A stretch of 6,651 nt of DNA from Clostridia bacterium (GTDB lineage Bacteria > Bacillota > Clostridia > DSM-8532), in NCBI GenBank assembly GCA_026418215.1, contig JAOABT010000120.1:1-6651 (forward strand). The letters run 5' to 3'. The notes below the pieces were generated by a model. It saw only the letters and a program-made list of their open reading frames with translations. It did no database searches and was not told the origin of the DNA. The position numbers were made by a program, and so were the translations under genes. Below, in pieces: positions 1 through 5,077 of the stretch (the first letter of the stretch is position 1; each line of letters begins with the position of its first letter).

Positions 1-19
1 AGATGTGTATAAGAGACAG
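1..19 (+). other. Nextera/Tn5 mosaic-end adapter remnant (artefact)
   Basis: The first 19 bases read AGATGTGTATAAGAGACAG, identical to the Tn5 transposase mosaic end used in Nextera libraries. Codon-level homology to IspD begins at base 20, immediately after it, so the adapter replaces genomic sequence rather than being part of it. It is not a biological transposon end: no transposase gene or second end is visible. It should be trimmed before any analysis. Confidence 0.96.
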
Positions 20-91
20 ATCAAGCTTACCTCAGCTGAGGATTTGCTGCTTGCGGAGCAGCTCATAGCGTCATCAAAGCCAAAACCTTGA
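20..91 (+). CDS. ispD: 2-C-methyl-D-erythritol 4-phosphate cytidylyltransferase, C-terminal fragment (partial)
   Basis: Only the last 23 codons and the TGA stop remain; the 5' part is cut off by the window start and adapter. The tail carries the segment IKLTSAEDLLLAEQLI, which resembles the closing strand and helix of IspD enzymes (pattern IK-T-PEDL--AE). IspD transfers CMP from CTP to MEP in the cytosolic non-mevalonate isoprenoid pathway. The protein ends soon after this helix with KPKP, so there is no fused IspF domain. The related ribitol-5-phosphate cytidylyltransferase (TarI/IspD2) has a similar tail and cannot be excluded from so little sequence. In many Bacillota ispD lies near the ctsR-clpC cluster, which agrees with this placement. 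Confidence 0.72.
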   Translation: MKLTSAEDLLLAEQLIASSKPKP

Positions 92-234
92 AGACTTAAA
101 AAGTAAGTCCAAAGATCACTCAAAAGAACTCTATGAAATCAGCAAAATATGATCTGCTAACAAGCCTATAGCATGAAACCGTGAGTGTACCTACCAAAAT
201 GACGCCTAAGCTTATAAAGCATCACTAAAGCCAT
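92..234 (+). other. Unassigned stretch between ispD stop and its terminator (probable 3' UTR)
   Basis: These 143 bases carry no convincing reading frame and no tRNA or rRNA. They contain a 6-bp hairpin (GACTTA 93-98 with TAAGTC 104-109) and one longer-range pairing (CACTCA 117-122 with TGAGTG 182-187). The strong terminator just after them means the segment is probably transcribed, either as a long 3' UTR of ispD or as a short RNA. I do not recognise any known RNA family, and the pairings seen are too weak to call one. Confidence 0.3.
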
Positions 235-260
235 GAGAGCTGCCGGGGCAGCTCTTTTTT
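235..260 (+). terminator. Rho-independent terminator after ispD
   Basis: AGAGCTGC (236-243) pairs perfectly with GCAGCTCT (248-255) around a CGGG loop, and a run of T residues (255-260) follows. This is a strong intrinsic terminator for + strand transcription. There is no matching A-run on the left side, so it is unlikely to work on the - strand. It separates the ispD transcript from the downstream EF-G-like gene. Confidence 0.9.
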
Positions 261-410
261 GCGCCCCATTCAGACTACCCTTTTTTGATGCTTTTTTAAA
301 CTTTAAACGTTATTGCGGCTATAGATTTCCCCTAAGCCAGCTTCCTCTCCTTACTGATTTTTTGGTAACTATTTCTTGTTAGAGTTTAAAATTCTGTTTG
401 CGGGGTAATA
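261..410. other. AT-rich intergenic spacer, no gene seen
   Basis: About 150 bases between the ispD terminator and the promoter of the EF-G-like gene. They hold several T-runs (281-286, 292-297) and a repetitive TTTAAACTTTAAAC stretch near 296-309. No stop-free frame with a plausible start and ribosome binding site is seen on either strand, and I recognise no RNA gene. Confidence 0.5.
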
Positions 411-423
411 AATCTGGTATAAT
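395..423 (+). promoter_or_regulatory. Probable sigma-A promoter (extended -10) for the EF-G-like gene
   Basis: A perfect TATAAT at 418-423 is preceded by TGG at 415-417, giving an extended -10 element (TGnTATAAT). The -35 position at 17-bp spacing (395-400, TGTTTG) matches the consensus poorly, which is common when an extended -10 is present. Transcription would start near 430, leaving a leader of about 90 nt. Confidence 0.72.
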
Positions 424-438
424 AGTATAAAATTACTT

Positions 439-493
439 TTGTCCAAAGGCTGAAATTTGGGCAACAGTCACAAATCGACAAAGTTCGATTTGT
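439..493 (+). promoter_or_regulatory. Structured 5' leader: two tandem 9-bp hairpins before the EF-G-like gene
   Basis: Hairpin 1 pairs TTGTCCAAA (439-447) with TTTGGGCAA (456-464), nine pairs including one G-U, around an 8-nt loop. Hairpin 2 pairs ACAAATCGA (470-478) with TCGATTTGT (485-493), nine perfect pairs around a 6-nt loop. Neither is followed by a T-run, so they are not intrinsic terminators. The second ends 13 nt before the ribosome binding site. The leader matches no riboswitch or ribosomal-protein leader that I recognise. A regulatory role is inference; the pairing is seen directly. Confidence 0.5.
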
Positions 494-506
494 CAATTTA
501 ACCGAT

Positions 507-514
507 AAGGGGGA
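507..514 (+). promoter_or_regulatory. Ribosome binding site of the EF-G-like gene
   Basis: AAGGGGGA lies 6 nt upstream of ATG 521, a good Shine-Dalgarno fit that fixes this start. The GTPase P-loop falls at residues 16-23, the position expected for EF-G family proteins. Confidence 0.85.
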
Positions 515-520
515 ATTGAT

Positions 521-2608
521 ATGAAAGACTACAGTTGTGAGAATATCCGCAATGTATGTCTGCTAGGTCATGGCGGGGCGGGCAAGACAACGCTTGCCGA
601 ATCAATGCTATTCCTGACAGGAGCAACCGACCGTTTCGGAAGCGTTGTCGATGGTAACACCGTTATGGACTATGATCCGGAAGAGATCAAAAGAAAATTC
701 TCTATCTCCACCTCACTTGCGCCGGTTGAATGGAACGACACAAAGATCAATATTATTGACACCCCCGGTTACTTTGATTTCGTGGGTGAAATGCTCGAGG
801 GATTAGTTGTGGCCGATGGCGCAATTATTCTCGTAGGCGGCAAGGATGGCCTTCAGGTTGGTACCGAAAAGGCATGGGCCGCAGTGAACGAAAAGAAGAT
901 CCCAAGAATGTTTTTGATCAGCAAGCTCGACGAAGAAAACGCTGATTTCACAAAGGTTTTCGAACAGATTAAGAATAAATTCGGAAAGAGTGTTATCGCT
1001 CTTGAGATTCCCATCATGGAAGGCGGAAAAATCAAGGGAATCGTCAACGTTCCCAAGATGAGAGCTGTTTACTTTAATGGCAAGGATATGACCGAGGGCG
1101 AAATCCCCGAGAGCATGATGAGCCAGATTGATGCCTATAAGGAAGGCATTGCCGAGGCCGTTGCCGAAACCGATGAAGCTCTTATGGAAAAGTATTTTGC
1201 CGGGGAAGCCTTCACCGATGAGGAAATTCGAAAGGGCATTAAAATAGGGGCTAAAAATGGTGACATTGCACCTGTTCTGTGTGCTTCTGCCATCCAAAAG
1301 ACAGGGGTCAGGCTTGTGCTCGACGCCATCAACAAATATATGCCGGCACACTGCGAAAAGGGGACCTTCAAGGTTGTGAATGCGCAGACAAAGGCTGCTG
1401 TTGAAATCAAGACAGGTGAAACAGACCCTCTGGTGGTTCAGGTCTTCAAGACTATCGTAGACCCGTTTGTAGGTAAAATTTCGTTCCTGAAGGTGGTTTC
1501 GGGCACATTGCTTCCGGACGCCACCGTTTACAATGCCAATAAGGAAAAGACTGAAAAGATCAGCAATATTTTTGCCATGAAGGGCAAGCAGCAGATTAAC
1601 CTGACCAAGCTGGTTTCCGGTGATATCGGCGCTGTTGCCAAGCTGTCTGTGACCGAAACCAATGACACGCTGTGTGGCAAGGAAAAGGCTGTATTGGTTG
1701 ATCCTATTACGTTCCCCGAGCCCATGCTGGCCATGGCGGTGCTTCCCAAGGCCAAGGGCGATGAGGATAAGATCGGTATCGGCCTGCACAGACTCCTTGA
1801 AGAGGACCCAACCTTTAAGATGCATCTGCACCCCGAAACCAAGCAAACCCTTATTTATGGTATCGGTGACCAGCATCTCGACGTGATTACCAGTAAGCTT
1901 CGCAATAAATTCAAGGTTGAAATTGATCTTGCAAGCCCTATCGTGCCTTATCGTGAAACCATCAAGAAAAAGGTCAAGGTTGAAGGCAAGCACAAGAAGC
2001 AATCCGGTGGCCATGGCCAATTCGGTGACGTTTGGATCGAGTTTGAGCCCGGCCCCACAGAGGATTTGACCTTCGAGGAAAAAATCTTTGGCGGATCGGT
2101 ACCGAAGCAGTACTTCCCGGCTGTTGAAAAGGGCTTGAGAGAAAGTATGCAGCATGGTGTGCTGGCAGGCTACCCCATGGTTCACCTGAAGGCTACGCTT
2201 GTGGACGGCAAGTACCACGACGTCGACTCTTCTGAAATGGCCTTTAAGATTGCTGCCAACCTTGCTTACAAGGAAGGCGTGAAGCAGGCCGGACCCGTTC
2301 TGCTTGAACCCATTGCTCACGTTGAGGTCTATGTGCCCGACGATTACATGGGCGATATCATCGGCGACCTTAATAAGCGTCGTGGCCGAGTTCTGGGCAT
2401 GAATCCCCAGGACAACGGCATCCAGCAGGTTGTGGCTGAAGTACCACAGGCTGAAATGTTCCGCTACCCAACAGACCTTCGCTCCATCACACAGGGCCGC
2501 GGCTACTTCTCCATGAAATTTGAGCGCTACGAAGAGGCTCCGCCTATGGTGGCTGATAAGGTTATCGCTGAAGCAGCCAAGCACAGAGTCCACGAAGAAG
2601 AAGAGTAA
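521..2608 (+). CDS. Elongation factor G-like GTPase (EF-G-2/FusA2-type paralogue)
   Basis: A 695-residue protein, full length for the EF-G family. It has a G domain (about 1-275), domain II (about 301-390), domain III (about 402-475), domain IV (about 478-600) and domain V (to about 680). GTPase motifs are G1 GHGGAGKT (16-23), G3 DTPG (80-83), G4 SKLD (134-137) and G5 near ASA (255-257). Domain IV keeps HDVDSSEMAF (566-575), the segment at the tip that enters the ribosomal A site in EF-G. It is not the housekeeping EF-G: G1 lacks the AHIDAGKT form, and the catalytic His of DTPGH is Tyr84. These features match the EF-G-like subfamily, whose role is poorly defined, probably ribosome-associated and cytosolic. 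Tetracycline-resistance proteins share the fold but have a different G1/G3 signature. The gene has its own promoter, structured leader and terminator, so it is probably monocistronic. The Ser in the G4 motif is unusual. Confidence 0.93.
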   Translation: MKDYSCENIRNVCLLGHGGAGKTTLAESMLFLTGATDRFGSVVDGNTVMDYDPEEIKRKFSISTSLAPVEWNDTKINIIDTPGYFDFVGEMLEGLVVADGAIILVGGKDGLQVGTEKAWAAVNEKKIPRMFLISKLDEENADFTKVFEQIKNKFGKSVIALEIPIMEGGKIKGIVNVPKMRAVYFNGKDMTEGEIPESMMSQIDAYKEGIAEAVAETDEALMEKYFAGEAFTDEEIRKGIKIGAKNGDIAPVLCASAIQKTGVRLVLDAINKYMPAHCEKGTFKVVNAQTKAAVEIKTGETDPLVVQVFKTIVDPFVGKISFLKVVSGTLLPDATVYNANKEKTEKISNIFAMKGKQQINLTKLVSGDIGAVAKLSVTETNDTLCGKEKAVLVDPITFPEPMLAMAVLPKAKGDEDKIGIGLHRLLEEDPTFKMHLHPETKQTLIYGIGDQHLDVITSKLRNKFKVEIDLASPIVPYRETIKKKVKVEGKHKKQSGGHGQFGDVWIEFEPGPTEDLTFEEKIFGGSVPKQYFPAVEKGLRESMQHGVLAGYPMVHLKATLVDGKYHDVDSSEMAFKIAANLAYKEGVKQAGPVLLEPIAHVEVYVPDDYMGDIIGDLNKRRGRVLGMNPQDNGIQQVVAEVPQAEMFRYPTDLRSITQGRGYFSMKFERYEEAPPMVADKVIAEAAKHRVHEEEE

Positions 2609-2636
2609 ATTCCTTTCACTTTGCGCATGCTATCAT

Positions 2637-2674
2637 AAACACCTCGCTATCACCGGTGGCGAGGTGTTTTTATT
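2637..2674 (+). terminator. Rho-independent terminator after the EF-G-like gene
   Basis: AAACACCTCGC (2637-2647) pairs perfectly with GCGAGGTGTTT (2659-2669), an 11-bp stem, with an 11-nt loop containing the small palindrome CACCGGTG. A T-rich tract follows. It lies 29 nt after the stop codon and separates the EF-G-like gene from the ctsR operon. Confidence 0.92.
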
Positions 2675-2729
2675 GATGGGCGTTTATGCTATTTTTCCTG
2701 ATAAAATGGTAATGGAAGAACGGCTACTT

Positions 2730-2768
2730 AACTGGTGTGCACCAGTGCTTGCGGCGCTTCAACCAGTT
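2730..2768. repeat. Small inverted-repeat cluster upstream of the ctsR promoter
   Basis: AACTGGT (2730-2736) can pair with ACCAGT at 2741-2746, giving a tight hairpin, or with ACCAGTT at 2762-2768, giving a wider one. The cluster lies between the preceding terminator and the ctsR -35 element, so the ctsR transcript does not include it. It could be a protein-binding palindrome or chance; nothing further supports a function. Confidence 0.4.
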
Positions 2769-2790
2769 TCTGCAGGCTTGTCTGTGTGAC

Positions 2791-2819
2791 TTGCAATAGA
2801 AAGCGCAATATTATATAAT
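2791..2819 (+). promoter_or_regulatory. Sigma-A promoter of the ctsR-mcsA-mcsB-clpC operon
   Basis: TTGCAA (2791-2796) and a perfect TATAAT (2814-2819) are separated by exactly 17 bp. The predicted start is about 2826, giving a leader of roughly 30 nt before ctsR. The CtsR box begins at the base after the -10, as expected for a repressor that blocks RNA polymerase. Confidence 0.88.
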
Positions 2820-2836
2820 AGTCAGGGATAGTCAAA
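2820..2836 (+). promoter_or_regulatory. CtsR operator (heptad direct repeat)
   Basis: The site reads AGTCAGG-GAT-AGTCAAA. It fits the known CtsR recognition pattern of two RGTCAAA heptads separated by NAN; the second heptad is perfect and the first has two A-to-G differences. It abuts the -10 and covers the predicted transcription start. Autoregulation of the operon by the CtsR it encodes follows directly from established knowledge of this family. Confidence 0.88.
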
Positions 2837-2854
2837 TGCATTAGAGGTGATTCT

Positions 2855-3313
2855 ATGGCAAGACTCAGCGATATTATCGAAAGCTTTCTGAAGTCTTTAA
2901 TCAATGAGGAAGAGGGCGCTGTGGAAATACAGAGGAACGAGCTTGCCAACAAGTTCAACTGCGTTCCGTCTCAGATTAACTACGTCATCTCCACACGGTT
3001 TACAACAGATAAAGGATACTATGTTGAGAGCCGCCGGGGAGGTGGAGGTTATATCAGCATCAAGAGGCTTAACACCGAGTCCTCGGGCGAATACCTGATG
3101 CACATTATTACCTCTATAGGAGACAGGATTTCACAGCACACCTGCGAGGTATTTATCAACAACTTTGTTGATTATAATATTATAGAAGATCGGGAAGCCA
3201 TGCTCATGAAGGCAGCGACTTCGGATAAGGTTCTGATGGACGTGCCCATTGAAAAACGGGATGACGTCAGGGCATTGATTCTTAAGAACATGCTGATGAG
3301 CCTGACTGTTTAA
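2855..3313 (+). CDS. ctsR: CtsR, class III heat-shock transcriptional repressor
   Basis: A 152-residue protein, close to the usual 150-155. The N-terminal winged helix-turn-helix (about 1-72) includes a recognition region around NELANKFNCVPSQINYVISTRF (split here as residues 28-49). The glycine-rich wing RRGGGGY (60-66) inserts in the DNA minor groove in the family. The C-terminal part (about 78-150) is the dimerisation domain. It binds the tandem heptads upstream of clp genes, and heat relieves repression. In Bacillus relatives McsB phosphorylates arginines in the DNA-binding domain, including one in this wing, and Arg61 is the likely counterpart here. The start at ATG 2855 is set by GAGGTGA (2844-2850) four bases upstream. 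It is the first gene of the operon, and its operator overlaps its own promoter. Confidence 0.97.
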   Translation: MARLSDIIESFLKSLINEEEGAVEIQRNELANKFNCVPSQINYVISTRFTTDKGYYVESRRGGGGYISIKRLNTESSGEYLMHIITSIGDRISQHTCEVFINNFVDYNIIEDREAMLMKAATSDKVLMDVPIEKRDDVRALILKNMLMSLTV

Positions 3314-3328
3314 AGCGGAGGTGTTTTT

Positions 3329-3817
3329 ATGCCGCTATGTCAGATTTGTAAACAGAGAGAAGCCACTGTCTACTTTACACAAATTGTAAACGGGCAAAAA
3401 ACCGACTTATTTGTGTGCAGGCAATGTGCCGGCGCAGACGGAATCAAGATAGACCTAAACTCGCTTATAACAGGTCTTTTAGCCCTTAAGAACGAAGAAG
3501 AGAGCGAAGTGCCCGAGCAGGCCCAGTGTGATCGCTGCGGCATGACCGTAGAAGAGTTCAACAACACGGGAAGAATGGGCTGCAGCAAATGCTACGAGGT
3601 ATTCTACGAACCCATGCAGGGCCTTTTGACGCGTATCCAGGGTAATACACGGCACCACGGAAAGGTTCCCAAGAGGTTTGAAACCCAGCATTCTGTTGAG
3701 GCTGAAATTGAAAAGCTCAAGCAGGAGCTCCAGGAGTGCATCCGTGCCGAAGCCTACGAGCGCGCTGCCCAGATTCGCGATATGATCCGGAAGCTGGACA
3801 GCGAAAGGGGGGCTTAG
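3329..3817 (+). CDS. mcsA: McsA, zinc-finger activator of the McsB arginine kinase
   Basis: A 162-residue protein with four CXXC pairs: Cys4/7, Cys30/33, Cys67/70 and Cys85/88. This is the family arrangement for metal (zinc) binding. A C-terminal UVR motif spans about 126-160, with the core EAYERAAQIRD (141-151), and is probably a coiled hairpin. In Bacillus, McsA binds McsB, stimulates its kinase activity and links it to stress sensing; the cysteines also make it responsive to oxidation and metals. The gene begins 15 nt after the ctsR stop behind a strong GCGGAGGTG (3315-3323). Its end overlaps the mcsB ribosome binding site, consistent with coupled translation and 1:1 complex formation. Confidence 0.96.
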   Translation: MPLCQICKQREATVYFTQIVNGQKTDLFVCRQCAGADGIKIDLNSLITGLLALKNEEESEVPEQAQCDRCGMTVEEFNNTGRMGCSKCYEVFYEPMQGLLTRIQGNTRHHGKVPKRFETQHSVEAEIEKLKQELQECIRAEAYERAAQIRDMIRKLDSERGA

Positions 3818-3818
3818 C

Positions 3819-4868
3819 ATGAATAAATGGTATATTGATGTTGGCCCTGATTCAGATATCGTCGTTTCAAGCAGAATTCGCCTGGCGCGCAATTTTGATG
3901 CCTATCCTTTCCCAAGAAGAAGTCTTAAGGAGCATCAGGAAAAAATCATTCAGGATACCTGCGAAGCCTTGTTCTCCAGTAATCCCAAAATAAAGGAGAG
4001 CTTCAGGCTCATCCGCTTTAAGGATATTCTTCCGGTTGAGAGGCAGATCTACGTAGAAAAGCGGCTTATCAGCAAGGAATTGGCTGAAAGCAGCCTGGAG
4101 ACGGCAGCCCTCATCAGCGCCGACGAGCAGATCAGCATCATGATCAACGAGGAAGATCATTTAAGGATTCAATGCCTGGCCTCCGGCATGCAGCTGGAAA
4201 AGGCGTTTGATATATGCAATTACCTCGACAATGTAATTTCCGACAAGGTGGACTATGCCTTTAGCGATACCATGGGCTATCTCACGAGCTGCCCCACCAA
4301 TATCGGTACGGCTATCCGAGCATCCTTGATGCTCCACCTTCCCGCCTTGACCATGACAGGCTACATCCGTACTGTCCTTGAATCCTGTGGAAAGCTGGGG
4401 TTGGCTGTACGCGGGCTTTACGGTGAAAATACCGAAGCCTACGGGAATATGTATCAGCTTTCAAACCAGGTTACCCTGGGACGAAGCGAGAATGACATTG
4501 TCATGAGCGTTAAATCCATCGGCTATCAGATTATTGAGCAGGAAAGACTTTTACGGGTTGAGCTCCTTAATCGCACCGGGGCAAAGCTCGAGGATCGCAT
4601 TATGAGATCCTACGGTATCCTTTGCTTTGCACGTACCCTGTCCTCGGACGAAGCGCTCCAGCGCCTGTCAGACGTGCGTTTAGGCATTGACCTCGGCCTC
4701 ATCCAGAATCTGACCGAGATTGATATCAATGAGCTGATGATTAAAATACAGCCCGGTGGCCTGCAAAAAACGGCTGGACGCCTGCTAAAGCCTGATGAGC
4801 GGGATACTTTCAGAGCAAATTGCGTTAGAGACGCCATAGGCGAGAAGACCAGCAAATCGGAGCAATAG
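3819..4868 (+). CDS. mcsB: McsB, protein arginine kinase
   Basis: A 349-residue member of the phosphagen-kinase fold, slightly shorter than the B. subtilis protein (about 363). It transfers the ATP phosphate to arginine side chains in proteins, marking them for ClpCP. Family segments seen are SSRIRLARN (17-25, nucleotide-binding), NEEDHLR (110-116, catalytic acidic residues), SCPTN with Cys158 (157-161, the active-site cysteine region), RGLYGENTEAYGN (198-210) and NQVTLGRSE (216-224). Near the C-terminus RDTFRA (328-333) matches the RDxxRA motif that forms the allosteric phosphoarginine site in McsB. No key residue appears lost. ATG 3819 follows the mcsA stop by one base, with AAAGGGGGG (3804-3812) inside mcsA as its ribosome binding site, so translation is probably coupled. 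The last 14 codons overlap an open reading frame that runs into clpC. Confidence 0.97.
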   Translation: MNKWYIDVGPDSDIVVSSRIRLARNFDAYPFPRRSLKEHQEKIIQDTCEALFSSNPKIKESFRLIRFKDILPVERQIYVEKRLISKELAESSLETAALISADEQISIMINEEDHLRIQCLASGMQLEKAFDICNYLDNVISDKVDYAFSDTMGYLTSCPTNIGTAIRASLMLHLPALTMTGYIRTVLESCGKLGLAVRGLYGENTEAYGNMYQLSNQVTLGRSENDIVMSVKSIGYQIIEQERLLRVELLNRTGAKLEDRIMRSYGILCFARTLSSDEALQRLSDVRLGIDLGLIQNLTEIDINELMIKIQPGGLQKTAGRLLKPDERDTFRANCVRDAIGEKTSKSEQ

Positions 4869-5077
4869 CCCGTGATAACTTACCGCTTCGTGTAAAGAAA
4901 GCGCTCGTATTGTGGTCCAGCTTAACCGATGAGAACGGGACGGACTTGCTAGGCGATTCGGTCAGGGGCGTATTAAACCCAGATGAAATAAGCTTCATTA
5001 AGGGCGCCAAATACACTATTGCAAAAGGGAAAATCTATTACTTAACCCTATATGAGAAAGAACCTGAGGTGAAAGTC
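4869..5077 (+). other. mcsB-clpC gap, stop-free in the clpC frame; possible coding remnant or clpC extension
   Basis: The 209 bases between the mcsB stop and the clpC ATG have no stop in the clpC frame; the open frame reaches back to 4829, just after a TAG at 4826-4828 in this frame. The other two + frames are closed several times. The conceptual peptide is protein-like, for example WSSLTDENGTDLLGDS and KIYYLTLYEKEPEVKV, and first codon positions are rich in G. It has no ATG; the in-frame candidate starts are TTG 4910, TTG 4946 and GTG 5069. I do not recognise the peptide. No terminator or CtsR box is seen here, so clpC probably reads through from the ctsR promoter. It may be an N-terminal extension, a decayed small gene or chance. 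Confidence 0.35.
5066..5072 (+). promoter_or_regulatory. Ribosome binding site deciding the clpC start
   Basis: GAGGTGA sits 5 nt before ATG 5078. Together with the family N-terminus ([10 protein letters not shown] against the usual MMFGRFTERA) it selects 5078 over the longer in-frame options upstream. Confidence 0.85.

Noticed and set aside
1..19. End of a natural transposon or insertion sequence
   Set aside because: It is an exact artificial mosaic end at the very edge of the window, with no transposase gene, partner end or target duplication.
134..172. Twelve-codon ATG frame after ispD
   Set aside because: It has no Shine-Dalgarno sequence, very short length and no supporting context.
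803..2593. A 596-codon open frame on the - strand opposite the EF-G-like gene
   Set aside because: The + strand product is unmistakable EF-G along its whole length. The antisense frame has no recognisable domains and is explained by codon bias of the real gene (few TTA, CTA or TCA codons).
521..2608. Tetracycline resistance ribosomal protection protein
   Set aside because: Same fold, but the G1 form GHGGAGKT, the DTPGY motif and the C-terminal sequence fit the EF-G-like subfamily rather than Tet(M)/Tet(O).
2670..2855. HrcA/CIRCE element upstream of ctsR
   Set aside because: No TTAGCACTC-N9-GAGTGCTAA inverted repeat is present; the only recognised heat-shock operator is the CtsR box.
4960..4966. 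GGTCAGG as a CtsR half-site before clpC
   Set aside because: No second heptad follows at the required 3-bp spacing, and the nearest promoter-like pair (TTGCTA 4946, TATTAA 4971) has a 19-bp spacer and poor elements.
5052..5072. Six-codon ATG mini-frame whose TGA overlaps the clpC ribosome binding site
   Set aside because: It has no ribosome binding site of its own and such short frames are expected by chance; a leader-peptide role is unsupported.
5069..5077. GTG 5069 as the clpC start
   Set aside because: It lies inside the GAGGTGA ribosome binding site of ATG 5078 and would add three residues before the family-conserved N-terminus.
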